From Sphingobium sp. BYY-5 (GTDB lineage: Bacteria; Pseudomonadota; Alphaproteobacteria; Sphingomonadales; Sphingomonadaceae), in assembly GCF_022758885.1 (NCBI RefSeq), contig NZ_JALEBH010000002.1, positions 1,069,501 to 1,133,500 on the forward strand: a stretch of DNA of 64,000 bases, given 5' to 3'. The notes beneath the pieces were generated by a model. It saw only the letters and a list, made by a program, of their open reading frames with translations. It made no database searches and was not told the origin of the DNA. The translations under genes were made by a program, and so were the position numbers. Shown here piece by piece: positions 34,434 to 44,349 of this stretch (the stretch's first letter is position 1; the number at the start of each line of letters is the position of its first letter).

Positions 34434-35237
34434 TTATCGCGCGGCGGCGAGCGACTGCCTGGCAGCCTCGTCGATTACGTCCGCGACAGCTTTTGGCTGG
34501 GTGAAAAAGACTGCATGACTGGCCGGCACGTTGGTAATTTTGGCGCCGATGCGCTTCGCCATGTCCTGCAGCATCCGCTGGTCAAATGCCTTGTCTTGCG
34601 TTGCGATTACGGCCCAGCTTGGTTTCGTGCGCCATGCGGAATGCTGGAGCTTGGTGCCGAATGCCGACATTTTGACCGGCACCTGTGAGATGTTGAGAAA
34701 AGCAGCGTCAGCCTTGGACGCATCAGCCGCAAATCCGGCAGCGAAAGTGTCGGGCTTGATGAAGCCAAAGCCGTCCTTGCTGGTTTCGATGACGAACTCG
34801 GGCGGTGTGGTGTAACCGTCATATTGCTGGGCTGTGGTCTCACCAGCGTCTGGTGAAAGAGCGGAGACATAGACGAGGCCGCGCACGTTGGGGTGCACGC
34901 CAGCCTCAGTGATGACGGTACCGCCCCAGCTATGCCCGACGAGGACGGTGGGGCCGTTCTGCTGGTCCAGCACACGCTGAGTGGCTGCCACATCATCGGC
35001 AAGTGAAGTCAGCGGATTCTGAACGATGGACACATGATAGCCGCGCGCAGTGAGATTCTGATAGACCGCGCGCCATCCCGATCCATCGGCAAAGGCACCA
35101 TGTACAAGGACGATATTCTTCACTGTCGGAGCGGCGGCCGCTTCAAGCGGGCTTTTGCTGGTCTGAGCGGCGACTGAAAACGGCACGCTGCTTGCTGCGG
35201 CGGTAGCGAGGACGATATTTCGGATCGTTCTGAACAT
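34434..35237 (-). CDS. Exported alpha/beta hydrolase
   Basis: This 267-residue hydrolase has a signal peptide (IVLATAAASSVPFSVAAQ), LVHGAFADGSGW (oxyanion region) and nucleophile S103 in VGHSWGG. A late His (ASHAVFFTQP) and an Asp complete a triad. It belongs to the EstC-like group. The ATG at 35237 gives a proper signal peptide. It is divergent from an OhrR-like regulator, with two TATCRCGATA sites between, so it is likely induced by organic peroxide or electrophile stress. Confidence 0.9.
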   Translation of the reverse strand: MFRTIRNIVLATAAASSVPFSVAAQTSKSPLEAAAAPTVKNIVLVHGAFADGSGWRAVYQNLTARGYHVSIVQNPLTSLADDVAATQRVLDQQNGPTVLVGHSWGGTVITEAGVHPNVRGLVYVSALSPDAGETTAQQYDGYTTPPEFVIETSKDGFGFIKPDTFAAGFAADASKADAAFLNISQVPVKMSAFGTKLQHSAWRTKPSWAVIATQDKAFDQRMLQDMAKRIGAKITNVPASHAVFFTQPKAVADVIDEAARQSLAAAR

Positions 35238-35285
35238 GGGAATGCCTTTCGCTATGAGATAACCTTTTCCATATTGCAATATCAT

Positions 35286-35297
35286 TTATCGCGATAA
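35286..35297. promoter_or_regulatory. Candidate MarR/OhrR operator, site 1
   Basis: TTATCGCGATAA is a perfect 12-bp palindrome 49 bp upstream of the hydrolase start. A near copy (TATCACGATA) lies at 35338-35347, 51 bp away centre to centre, close to five helical turns. Confidence 0.55.
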
Positions 35298-35337
35298 TTA
35301 TGTGGCATTTGAGATTGCGTTTGTCAACAATAAATAT

Positions 35338-35347
35338 TATCACGATA
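35338..35347. promoter_or_regulatory. Candidate MarR/OhrR operator, site 2
   Basis: TATCACGATA matches site 1 at 9 of 10 positions and lies 47 bp before the regulator's chosen ATG, consistent with autoregulation. Confidence 0.5.
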
Positions 35348-35393
35348 TATATTCTCGCAACGATGCTATTTGAGCGCTATAAAGGACGCCAAT

Positions 35394-35879
35394 ATGCCCA
35401 AAACCGCTACCTCTCCGGTGCCGCTGGATGACCAGCTCTGCTTCGCAATCTACTCGGCGGGAATTGCGATCCAGCGTGCTTACAAACCGATGCTGGATGC
35501 GTTGGGTCTAACCTACTCGCAATATCTCGTGCTTAACGTACTGTGGCGGAATGATGCCCAGACTGTAGGAAGCGTGGCCCATCAACTCGCCCTCGAATCG
35601 AGCACGCTCACACCGCTTCTCAAGCGACTCGAAATAGCCGGGTTGGTGCGTCGAACCCGGAACCCTGCCAATGAGCGACAGGTGGTTATCGCCCTCACAA
35701 AGGAAGGCGATGACATGCGCTTCCGCGCAGGATGCCTTAACGACACTTTGCTTGAGGCATCCGGGCAAACGCCTGCTGCGCTTGCCAAGCTTAACGGCGA
35801 GATCAACCAGCTTCGTAACGCCGTTTATAGTCATATCGGCGGTTGGTCGGCGCCCGAGGCGCCGACCGAAGCGGATTGA
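35394..35879 (+). CDS. OhrR-like MarR-family regulator
   Basis: This 161-residue winged-helix protein has the OhrR hallmark cysteine at position 16 (DDQLCFAIYSAG), which senses organic hydroperoxides. The DNA-binding region is SVAHQLALESSTLTPLLKRL followed by the wing RTRNPANERQV. ATG 35394 is preferred; a more upstream GTG/TTG-type start at 35370 is possible. It is divergent from an exported hydrolase rather than from ohr itself, and is flanked by two TATCRCGATA palindromes. Confidence 0.92.
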   Translation: MPKTATSPVPLDDQLCFAIYSAGIAIQRAYKPMLDALGLTYSQYLVLNVLWRNDAQTVGSVAHQLALESSTLTPLLKRLEIAGLVRRTRNPANERQVVIALTKEGDDMRFRAGCLNDTLLEASGQTPAALAKLNGEINQLRNAVYSHIGGWSAPEAPTEAD

Positions 35880-35907
35880 GGGACCCGCTCGTAACTTTTA
35901 TGGGGTC

Positions 35908-36726
35908 TCAGACTGTCGGCACCGTACCGCCGTCGATCACATATTCGGTGCCTGTGATGCTTGCCGCGAGGTCGGATGCCAGGAAGGCGATCAGATTTGC
36001 GACTTCCTCAGGTTTCGCGGGACGGCCGATCGGAATTCCGCCTAGCGTCTCCATGATCATTTTCTTGCCCTGTTCGATGTCACCCCCATGCTCGGCCGCG
36101 AGCCGGGTCGCGAGATCAATGGAGGCCTCGGTTTCAATCCAGCCAGGGGAAACCCGCACGACGCGGACCCCTTGAGGCGATACCTGCTTGGAAAGGCTTT
36201 TGCTGTAGGTCGACAGAGCCGCCTTCGCTGCTGCATAGGCCGTGGTTGCCTCCGGCAGGGGCAGTTGGCTCTGGATCGATGTGACATGGATGACGACGCC
36301 ACTGCCTCGTGACGCCATTGCTGGAACGAGTTCGCGATCAAGGCGAACGGCAGGCATCAGATTGAGATCGAGTTCGTTGCGCCATATATCGTCGCTAAGA
36401 GCCTCGAACCCTCCTGCAGGAGCAGATGAACCGCCCAGCATATGGACGATGATATCCACGCCGCCCATGCGCTCCTGTACGGCCTCAGCCAAGTCCGCAC
36501 AGCCTTGAACACTCGTCAGGTCGGCGGCGACGAACAGTGATTCTGGAAAATCGCCAGGGTTGGTGCGGGCGGTCGTCAGGACCTGCGCCCCAAGTTCTCG
36601 AAAGAGGCCGACCGTCGCGGCGCCAGCGCCGCGCGTGCCGGAGGTAATCAACGCTTTCTTCCCATTCAGGTTGAGGAAGCGATCAACACCCGCGCCATGG
36701 CTGGCGTCCCGCGGTTTCGCGCTCAC
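35908..36726 (-). CDS. Short-chain dehydrogenase/reductase
   Basis: This 272-residue SDR has a modified cofactor motif [10 protein letters not shown] (GxxxGxG) near residue 29, the Ser in HVTSIQSQL and YAAAK as active site. It ends in the common [13 protein letters not shown] tail. It overlaps the SnoaL-like gene by 4 bp (ATGA), so the two are co-translated. Its substrate is unknown; a quinone or keto acid would fit the neighbourhood. Confidence 0.9.
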   Translation of the reverse strand: MSAKPRDASHGAGVDRFLNLNGKKALITSGTRGAGAATVGLFRELGAQVLTTARTNPGDFPESLFVAADLTSVQGCADLAEAVQERMGGVDIIVHMLGGSSAPAGGFEALSDDIWRNELDLNLMPAVRLDRELVPAMASRGSGVVIHVTSIQSQLPLPEATTAYAAAKAALSTYSKSLSKQVSPQGVRVVRVSPGWIETEASIDLATRLAAEHGGDIEQGKKMIMETLGGIPIGRPAKPEEVANLIAFLASDLAASITGTEYVIDGGTVPTV

Positions 36727-37052
36727 GGCACGATCTCCAGCTGGGCGATCTTCTCGTTATCGAGGACGAACAGATAGCGCAGGTCTACCGGGCTTCCGGG
36801 AAAATCTCCGGTGAGATGGCTTGTGACAACCGTTTGGTCACCCTCGGCCGTTATCGCAAACGGCTCAGCCGTGTAACTGTATTTCTGAGACGAATCCGCC
36901 TTCCACCGCCGGATCGTATCGCGGCCACTGTAGGTCTGTCCCTCATCCTTGACCACCGCGGTGGCCGTGAAGCACGCAGAGACTGCGTCAGCGTTGCGGC
37001 TTTTGTCGGCGTCGAAATAGTTCGTGATTACATCGGGCAGCGCGATAGCCAT
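36723..37052 (-). CDS. SnoaL-like (NTF2-fold) protein
   Basis: This 109-residue alpha+beta-cone protein ([38 protein letters not shown]) is of the SnoaL/ketosteroid-isomerase-like fold, usually a small-molecule isomerase, hydrolase or binding protein. It precedes and overlaps the SDR gene and is divergent from a decayed LysR gene, which probably once regulated both. Confidence 0.85.
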   Translation of the reverse strand: MAIALPDVITNYFDADKSRNADAVSACFTATAVVKDEGQTYSGRDTIRRWKADSSQKYSYTAEPFAITAEGDQTVVTSHLTGDFPGSPVDLRYLFVLDNEKIAQLEIVP

Positions 37053-37179
37053 CGTTGATCTCCTTCATGCTGACAGGGCGCATCGGGTCGACGCCCCTCT
37101 CGATCTGGCCAACATAAGGCTGGACCTTCTTATTGATAATCGGGATAAACCGCGATGTAACATTGCGAAAAGGAGGACA

Positions 37180-37935
37180 ATGTCTCGCGACGGCTTGACT
37201 GAACTTGATGCAGTACTCGCGATTGCGCGGCGCGGCTCGTTCCGGGCGGCTGCGTTGGATCTTGGACTTTCGACGACGGCCCTCAGCAACGTCCTCGGGA
37301 ACGCTGCGGATCAACGCATTTGCGACCGCCGCGCGTGAGAGATACCCGCACCGCTGCTGTTGCAATTCCTTCGCTGTTGCCCCCAAGTGCATATTGATCT
37401 TGTCACGGAGGGACGGCTTGTCGCCATCGTTGCCGATGGCTTCGACCTTGGCGTCCGAAACGCAGATATCGTTCCCAGTGACATGATCGCAATTCCGGTG
37501 GGGCCTCCCCGCAGCTACGCTGTCGTCGCCTCACCGACTTACTTCCAGACGCACGGCAGGCCGCGCGTCCCGCCCGACCTGCTTGGTCATTCATGCCTTC
37601 GCATCCGATTGCCGAATGGCGCGCTTCACCGTTGGCAGTTCGAAAAGGACGGACAACCTTTCCAGATTGAGGTTCAAGGCCCGATCACTCTTGAGGCCAG
37701 TCTCTCGCGCATGGCGATCCTGGCCGACGTCGGTATCGGCTACTGCATGGAGTCCGATGTTCGCGATGATATCGCAGCAGGGCGCCTCGTTCGCATTTTG
37801 GAAGATTGGACTCCGCCGCTCGCGCCGCTGTGCCTCTACTATCCTAGCCGACGAAATCCGTCGGCTGCGTTCACGGCCTTGATTAGTCTGGCGCGCGAGC
37901 TTGCCGGAAGGAACGCACCAGCAGTGCGCAGCTAA
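37180..37935 (+). pseudogene. LysR-family regulator, internally deleted and frameshifted
   Basis: A good AGGAGG site precedes ATG 37180, and the first 40 codons are a LysR HTH ([20 protein letters not shown], then [13 protein letters not shown]). The frame then ends at 37338 after [12 protein letters not shown]. The effector domain resumes in another frame around 37360 ([12 protein letters not shown]) and runs to 37935, ending [15 protein letters not shown] as in the regulator at the start of the window. Most of the linker, about 70 codons, is missing. It is divergent from the SnoaL-SDR pair. Confidence 0.85.
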
Positions 37936-38083
37936 GTTCCGATCAGGAAGTCCGATGGTCGCTTTTGTCATTAGCGGCCATTTAGCCAGCGCACCTAAAT
38001 GGCCGGACTTGGTCGGCAGGAGCCAGAACCGGACCGTTCGCAGCTGGGGTCTGAATATCGTGAGGGTCGGGCCTGGCGTTCGC

Positions 38084-39388
38084 TCAAACAAGCACGTTCG
38101 TGGCCCGATGCCCCGCACTGCCGAAAACTTGTAGATAGCGTTCGATCTCCTCCGGTCTGCCGGTCGCTTTGGCCGGATTGTCCGAAAGCTTGACGGCCGG
38201 TCGGCCATTGGCTTCCACTACCTTGCAAACGAGCGATATCGGATCGAGGCCGTCCGTCTCGAATGGCGCGCAGCCTCGAAAGTCGTTGGTAAGGTTGGTG
38301 CCCCAGCCGAAGCTCATGCGGACGCGGCCATGGAAATGGCGATAGGTCGCCTCAATGCTGTCGATATCCATGCCGTCCGAGAAGATCAGCAGCTTCTCGC
38401 GAGCATCGCGTCTCTTGTCCTGCCACCAGCGGATGATCTGCTCGCCGCCCTCGATGGGCGGCGCGCTGTCGGGACGGAAGCCGGTCCAGTCAGCGAGCCA
38501 ATCGGGCGCATTTTTGAGGAAGGCGGTCGTGCCAAACGCGTCCGGAAGGGCGATGAGCAGATTGCCACCATAATGCGCGCGCCAGTCTTCCAGCACGCGA
38601 TAGGGCGCCTTGGCCAGTTCCTCGTCCCCATCGGCCAACGCTGCGAGCACCATCGGCAGTTCATGTGCATTGGTGCCGATGGCTTCCAGATCGGCGTCCA
38701 TCGCCAGCAGCACGTTGGAGGAACCGATGAAACGCTTGCCGAGCCCTTCCTTTAACGCCTCCACGCACCATCGCTGCCACAGGAAGCCATGGCGCCGCCG
38801 GGTGCCGAAGTCGGAGATGACGAGGTCGGGCAACTGGCTGAGGCGTTCCACCTTGCCCCAGAGCTTTGCCTTGGCGCGGGCATAGAGAACGTCGAGTTCG
38901 AAGCGGTCCCGGCCCTTCACCGCGGTGCGCGAGCGCAGTTCGTTGATGATGGTCAGCGCCGGGATCTCCCACATCATCGTGTGGGTCCAGGGGCCATGAA
39001 AGCGGAGTTCATACTGGCCGTCGATCTTGCGCAGGTCATAGTCCGGCAGGCGGAAATCTGCGAGCCATTGGATGAAGTCCGGGCCGAACATCTGGGCCTT
39101 GCCGTAGAAGCTGTTGCCCGCGAGCCAGATCAGCTCCTTCTTGGCGAAGCGGACGGTGCGAGCATGATCGAGTTGGGCGCGCAGTTCGGCCTCATCGATC
39201 ACATCCGCCAGTCGTACCGTCTTCGTGCGGTTGATGAGTTCGAAGGTCGCCGGCACGTCCGGATAGAGGTGCCGGACCATCTGCAGCATCAGCAGCTTGT
39301 AGAAATCCGTATCGAGAAGGCTGCGCACGATCGGATCGAGCCGCCAGTTATGGTTGTAGGTGCGCGTTGCGATGTCCGTGAAAACCAT
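38084..39388 (-). CDS. pncB: Nicotinate phosphoribosyltransferase
   Basis: This 434-residue enzyme forms nicotinate mononucleotide from nicotinate and PRPP in NAD salvage. Characteristic segments are [13 protein letters not shown] near the N-terminus, [21 protein letters not shown] and DAFGTTAFL, then the phosphate-binding FSDGMD and [11 protein letters not shown] 39388 gives the standard N-terminus; 24 more upstream codons are open but atypical. It stands alone between relic genes and is the only obvious housekeeping gene here. Confidence 0.97.
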   Translation of the reverse strand: MVFTDIATRTYNHNWRLDPIVRSLLDTDFYKLLMLQMVRHLYPDVPATFELINRTKTVRLADVIDEAELRAQLDHARTVRFAKKELIWLAGNSFYGKAQMFGPDFIQWLADFRLPDYDLRKIDGQYELRFHGPWTHTMMWEIPALTIINELRSRTAVKGRDRFELDVLYARAKAKLWGKVERLSQLPDLVISDFGTRRRHGFLWQRWCVEALKEGLGKRFIGSSNVLLAMDADLEAIGTNAHELPMVLAALADGDEELAKAPYRVLEDWRAHYGGNLLIALPDAFGTTAFLKNAPDWLADWTGFRPDSAPPIEGGEQIIRWWQDKRRDAREKLLIFSDGMDIDSIEATYRHFHGRVRMSFGWGTNLTNDFRGCAPFETDGLDPISLVCKVVEANGRPAVKLSDNPAKATGRPEEIERYLQVFGSAGHRATNVLV

Positions 39389-39484
39389 GGGAGACCTGTT
39401 AAGCCGGTAATGAGGGTGAGCATAGGGCCGGCGGGCGCGACTGTCAGCCGACGTCCCCAATCGAAGGCGATATGATCCTGCTCG

Positions 39485-39925
39485 CTATGAACGGTGACAG
39501 TAGATTTCGGGCTGCTTTTTTCCAGGTGAATCATATGCACCGAATAGCACCAGCCTCAAGAGTTCTACCGCAAGATCAGATTTCCCCTGTCGCACAAGCT
39601 CTTCGCCCGCAAGCATTCGAGGTGTTGGCGCAGTTGGAACAGCCGCCGCGACTCTAATGACACCAGCCACCACGGCATCTGGCACCTTTATTCCAGCCCT
39701 TGCATAGCTTTGGAAATAGGCGATCGCGGCCGTCGGATCACCTTCATCAACCTGCAAGGCATATTCAATCGTTCGGCGGGCCGACGCCAACGCGTCATCC
39801 TGCTCGGACGGTGAGGCAGTCAGCGTTAATTCGGTCTGGGCGATGCCTTTCCAGGCGATCGCGCGCGCATTTTGCGGCTTCCTGACGGTTGCCGACAGGC
39901 TGCGCGGCGACGAACGCGCCAACGC
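39485..39925 (-). pseudogene. C-terminal fragment of a TPR-like protein
   Basis: The frame from about 39925 down encodes roughly 140 residues of helix-pair sequence (ARAIAWKGIAQTELTLTAS; DDALASARRTIEYALQVDEG; AGEELVRQGKSDLAVELLRL) like the end of a TPR protein. Nothing resembling a start or N-terminal domain lies upstream; further upstream the same frame runs antisense through the micro-gene at 40036. I take it as a truncated remnant of unknown function. Confidence 0.5.
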
Positions 39926-40035
39926 TATGGAAGCGCAAGGGCAAGCGCGCGTTCGAGGTGGAACGCCTTCGCAGCGAACTTCATGCTCGTGGTTGATACA
40001 TTGGCCAGTAAGGTTTGAGCCGCCATAGGGCGCGT

Positions 40036-40209
40036 ATGGACGAACAAACGAGTGCAATCATCCTGCGCGTAATCGAACGCGCACCGCAATGGATACGGCA
40101 TGACCTGGAATCGAAGAATGTCGGCGCGCGTGCCAGAGCGGAGGAAACGCTGGCGGCGATGATTGCCAATGCGCTTTGGGAGGAAGCTGGTAACTCTCCC
40201 GAAAATTAG
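40036..40209 (+). CDS. Small conserved protein, paralogue of 49835-49999
   Basis: This 57-residue basic/acidic helical protein begins MDEQTSAIILRVIERAPQWI. The gene at 49835 encodes MDEPTKMTILRVIERAPQWI, and both continue RHD...ARAEETLAAMI. Conservation over nearly the full length at two loci in this window indicates a real, selected micro-gene family. I do not know its function. It starts antisense to the TPR-fragment frame. Confidence 0.7.
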   Translation: MDEQTSAIILRVIERAPQWIRHDLESKNVGARARAEETLAAMIANALWEEAGNSPEN

Positions 40210-40345
40210 GGCAGTGGTAGCACAAGGGAAAGGCATCTAGTCGCCGGCTCTTGTTGATATGCAACCACTGCGCAACCATGGGCTCGAACCTCGTCGGGCC
40301 TTGAGCAAGGTGCCGGACAGCGCGCCGTATCCGACACATGATGAC

Positions 40346-40561
40346 TCATTTGAATGTGCGCTTGCGCTTGGCGATCTCGCCATAGCTGAGATGGCCGATC
40401 CGATGAAGTGTGAACACCTCCCATGTGTCCAGCGGCATCCGCGCCGTGCGCAGGATCATGCCCTTGCCGTGGGCGACGCCCAGCAGAAACTCGTGCCGCC
40501 GGCCTCGATGCATCCGAAAAGTGGTGGCCGTCTCATTGCGCGGCTGCCGTCCATAGGACAT
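40346..40561 (-). CDS. Sigma-70 region-4-like fragment or small HTH protein
   Basis: Up to 71 residues, ending RMPLDTWEVFTLHRIGHLSY, GEIAKRKRTFK. The sequence is like region 4 of ECF-type sigma factors, where the corresponding helix pair is LSYxEIAxxLGI, but it stops just inside the recognition helix. The start is uncertain (ATG 40513 is possible). It is probably a truncated copy rather than a working factor. Confidence 0.35.
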   Translation of the reverse strand: MSYGRQPRNETATTFRMHRGRRHEFLLGVAHGKGMILRTARMPLDTWEVFTLHRIGHLSYGEIAKRKRTFK

Positions 40562-42332
40562 CCCAAGCGTCGATCGTCGTCCGCTGCCCGATTGCTTGTC
40601 CGGTAAGCCTGTTTATTCGGCCGGACGGCAATGTGAGGGGCAGGGGGATGGCGCCGAAGTTGAGGAAAATCAGATCCTGTCCGCAGTTCATTCCCAATAT
40701 CGCTGTATGCCCCGTCTCGAAAGCGGCCGGAGATTCTATCCCACGACTTGCAACACGAGCATCGCGGAGGACCCGGATGTCGGAGGAAATCCGTTGTGCG
40801 GTGGGACTGTCCGCGTCAAACCAATCCATCTCGGGGCGATGCACCCAGCGACCCTCGTGCGCACGCGTGGGATCGGTGAGATAGTCGTGATCGTTCAACA
40901 GGCCCACTTCGTCCCCCATGAAGATGGTGGCCAGGCCGCCGCTGGCGATCGACAAGGCATTGAGAAGGCAGATGCGCTGCAAGGCCTCTTCCCCTGCTTT
41001 GCTCATCCGTCGCGCGCTCAAGGCCTGCCAGGGAGCCCAGAGTTCCGTTCGTGCCGTGTACGCTCGTGCCGTCTGCTTGGAAGGCTTCCCCACATGACCA
41101 GCTGCCCTGGCCGCCCTCGATGAAGCACGCTGCCCGGGTCAGGCGTTCAATCGGACTGGGATCGAAGCTCGCAAGGTCATCCAGCACAGTACTCCATCTG
41201 ATAACATCATGGCATCGCACATAGCTCAGCCAATTCGCGCCCGGGGGAAGACTGCCGTTAGCGCGGATGATCGCCTCCGGCAAAGCCGCATCCCCTTCCG
41301 AGAGGGCGACCCATCCGGCCACCATGAGCGAATTATTGTAGACCAGATGGCATTCAGCCTCGAAGCCCTCGCCTTCATCCACGCTGAAATAGGGTGGGAC
41401 AAAAGCGGTCGGAACGATCGCCTCCGCCTTAATGAGCGTTGCGGGGCAGCGATGTCGAGTGCGGCGCGCAATGCGCGGACGATGTGATGCGCTGCTGGGC
41501 GGTTGCGACTGTCCGTCCCGGCCTCCTTCCAGAGGAAGGCGATCGAGTCGAACCGGAAAGCCTCGAACCCATGATTGGCCAGGCGCAGCATCGTGTCGAG
41601 TATCGCAAGCATCACCTCCGGGTTGGCCCAATTGAGGTCCCACTGGAAGGGATAGAAGGTTGTCCAGACCCAGCCGCCCATCTCGGGCACTTGGGTAAAA
41701 TTGCCGGGAGCGGTGCGCGGGAAGACCTGGCGCAGATCCTTCTCGCGCAGGCGCGCAGTTTCCTCGTCGACGACGATATAGAAATCTCGGAACAGGGGGT
41801 CGCCTGCCTTGGCGGCCAAAGCCCAATGATGATAGTCGGACGTATGATTGAGTGCGAGATCGACGCAAAGGCTGATCCGGCTGTCCCGAAGTTGCGCCGC
41901 CAGCCTTTCGACATCGGCCATCGTCCCTAGCACCGGTTCCACCGCCAGATAGTCCGCGACAGCGAAGCCACCATCGCTGTCGCCCTCCCGTGCCTTGAGA
42001 AGCGCGAGCAGGTGAAGGTAGCGAACGCCCAGCGCCTCCAGATGATCGACATGCTGTTCAAGCCCCTGGACGGTCGAGGCGAAGCGATCGACATAGGTCG
42101 AATAGCCGAGCATTTCTGGCGCCACGAACCAGGCCGGGTCTGCCGCGCGCCTCGCATCGAGATCGCATAATGCCGCAGAACGATCTTCATGCCTAGCTCG
42201 CAGGATTGCCTCGACACGCTTCCAGATGGCATCGACATCATGGGCGTCGCCATACAGGCGGTCGAATTGCCGACGAAGCGTCCGGCCAAAATGCTCGAGG
42301 CGATGATCGAGAATGGAACGGTGATATATCAC
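40533..42332 (-). pseudogene. Amylosucrase/sucrose hydrolase (GH13), two frameshifts
   Basis: Three adjacent frames together spell one GH13 protein of about 600 residues. 42332 to about 41447: YSTYVDRFASTVQGL, LCVDLALNHTS, GFEAFRFDSIAFLWKE (nucleophile Asp). About 41446 to 41010: ATLIKAEAIVPTAF, WLSYVRCHDVI (transition-state Asp). About 41008 to 40533: MGDEVGLLND onward. Single missing bases near 41444 and 41008 break the frame. Amylosucrases turn sucrose into glucan and fructose; here activity should be lost. It overlaps the GH97 stop (ATGA), making a TonB receptor-GH97-GH13 operon. Confidence 0.85.
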
Positions 42333-44335
42333 AGGGCCTTGAAACGGATTGCCTGGCCGCCGCCGGGTGCCAGTCGGAGCTCAAGCATATCGGTCGCCGT
42401 CACGATGCGCCGACTGATCGCAACGCTGTCAGGCGCGGTTCGCCAGTCGGCCCCGGGACCGTCTGCATATATCTGCGCCTCGTAGCGCTTCCCGGCGGCA
42501 AGAAAGTCGAGCGGCACGCTCAACGTGCGCGCCGCTTCATTGGTGATGGCTCCCAGGTACCAGTCGGCGCTGCTGCGGTCCTGTCGCGCGGTCATGACAT
42601 ATTCGCCGATACGTCCCTGGAGTGTCCGGCTGGTTTCCCAATCGGTCGGCACGTCCTGGATGAACCGGAATGCATCGGGATATTCATCATAACGTTCAGG
42701 CAGATCGACCGCCATCTGAACCGGGCTGTAGAGTATGACATAGAGGGCGAGTTGGTTGGCGAGCGTCGAGGGCACCCGATTGTTCGGCCGGGTCGCGCGA
42801 TAATCGAAATGGAAGACGCCCGGCGTATAGTCGAGCGGCCCGGACAGGAGCCGGGTGAAGGGGAGGATGGTGGTGTGATCGGGTGCGTTACCAGTGTCGG
42901 GGCTGCCCCCATTATATTCCTGACCCCTTGCCCCTTCCCGGCTCAGAAGATTGGGCCAGGTCCGGCGTAGGCCGGTATCTTTGACGGGTTCGTGCGGGAA
43001 GACTGAAATGTGGTGGCGCGCGGCCGCTTCGACGACCTTCTGCAGATTCTCGACGGCATATTGGCTGTCCGGCCAGTAGATCGAGTCCAGCTTCGTGCCG
43101 ACATAGCCGAGCTTGATCGAGCGAACATCATATCGGTCGTAATAGGCGAGTGCGGGTCCGAGCTGGCGCAGATAGTCCTGCACCTGTGCGCCGGTCTCAT
43201 GATGGCCGATCAGATCGATGCCTTTGGAGCGAGCATAAGCCGATATGGCGCGCATGTCGAAGGCGGGCTGCGCCTCATCGAAGATGAAGCGCGAATGCCC
43301 GTTCACCCACCATTGCGGAACCTCCCATCCCTTGTTCCACCCCTCGACCAGAACGCCCTTGATGCCATGGGCTGCTGCCCAGTCGATATAGTGCCGCGTT
43401 CGCTCCGTCGTCGCACCGAGGCGCTCTCCCGGCTCCCAGGTGAGCAGACCGGTATGCATCGCCCAGAAGATGCCGATATACTTTCCCGGGTGAACCCAGC
43501 TCACATCGCCCAGTCGATTGGGCTCATTGAGGTTGAGGACGATCGTGGAATCGGCAAGACGGGCGGCATCATTGGCTACAATGACGACGCGCCAGGGCGT
43601 TTTCTGGCCGCCATGGACCCGTGCACGGTCGCCATTGGGCCATGGCGAGAGATCAGCCTTGAGCATGCGGCTATTCTCCTCCGGCATACGCAGGTTCATC
43701 GAGGAATAGTCGACGAGGGCCGCCTCATGCACGGCCAGGGCCACGCCATCGCCTTCGAGCGTCAATGGCGTCTGTGCGGTCTGGAGGGCGGAGAGCGAAG
43801 AGCGGCTATACTCATATTCGCTGTATTTCTCGCGATAGGCAGGGATCGACCATGTGCGATAATTCTGGGCGAAATGGAATTCGGTCTCCTCATCTCTCAC
43901 GATCAGTTGATCGTCGGGTTTCCCCGGCAGCGTGTAGCGAAATCCGAACCCGTCATCGAATACGCGCAGTTCCACACCGAGCTGTCGTCCGTCCGGTGCA
44001 GCTAGCGTAAGAATCAGACCATGATACTTGTCGCGCATCTGGCGCCGTTCGCCCCATGGCTGGCTCCAGCTCTCGTCATGGTCGAGGGACTGGGACGCGG
44101 CGACACGAAATCCTGAGTCCAGCGGTGCTGCGTTACTGAATCGAAATCCCAAGCGCGAGCGATCGAGGATCGGCCGTCCGTTGAATGTTGCGCGATAGGC
44201 CGCCTCTCCCTTGTCGAGGGAAAGCTCGACCGCGAGTCTGCCATCTGGTGACAGGACAGGTTGGCGAAATTGCGCCAGCGCCGTCGCTGGGGCGGCAAAA
44301 GCCGCCGCCAGCACCAAGACGGTCCATTTACGCAT
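42329..44335 (-). CDS. GH97-family alpha-glucosidase
   Basis: This 668-residue exported enzyme has a signal peptide (VLVLAAAFAAPATALAQ), an N-terminal beta-sandwich (PVLSPDGRLAVELSLDKGEA), a TIM barrel (GIKGVLVEGWNKGWE; IDLIGHHETG; KLGYVGTKLDSIYW) and a C-terminal sheet domain, as in SusB-type GH97. The E in HHETG and acidic residues nearby are likely catalytic. It is 14 bp downstream of a TonB receptor and coupled to a broken amylosucrase, so a periplasmic role in alpha-glucoside degradation is likely. Confidence 0.93.
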   Translation of the reverse strand: MRKWTVLVLAAAFAAPATALAQFRQPVLSPDGRLAVELSLDKGEAAYRATFNGRPILDRSRLGFRFSNAAPLDSGFRVAASQSLDHDESWSQPWGERRQMRDKYHGLILTLAAPDGRQLGVELRVFDDGFGFRYTLPGKPDDQLIVRDEETEFHFAQNYRTWSIPAYREKYSEYEYSRSSLSALQTAQTPLTLEGDGVALAVHEAALVDYSSMNLRMPEENSRMLKADLSPWPNGDRARVHGGQKTPWRVVIVANDAARLADSTIVLNLNEPNRLGDVSWVHPGKYIGIFWAMHTGLLTWEPGERLGATTERTRHYIDWAAAHGIKGVLVEGWNKGWEVPQWWVNGHSRFIFDEAQPAFDMRAISAYARSKGIDLIGHHETGAQVQDYLRQLGPALAYYDRYDVRSIKLGYVGTKLDSIYWPDSQYAVENLQKVVEAAARHHISVFPHEPVKDTGLRRTWPNLLSREGARGQEYNGGSPDTGNAPDHTTILPFTRLLSGPLDYTPGVFHFDYRATRPNNRVPSTLANQLALYVILYSPVQMAVDLPERYDEYPDAFRFIQDVPTDWETSRTLQGRIGEYVMTARQDRSSADWYLGAITNEAARTLSVPLDFLAAGKRYEAQIYADGPGADWRTAPDSVAISRRIVTATDMLELRLAPGGGQAIRFKAL

Positions 44336-44349
44336 CGTGGCGGCTCCGT

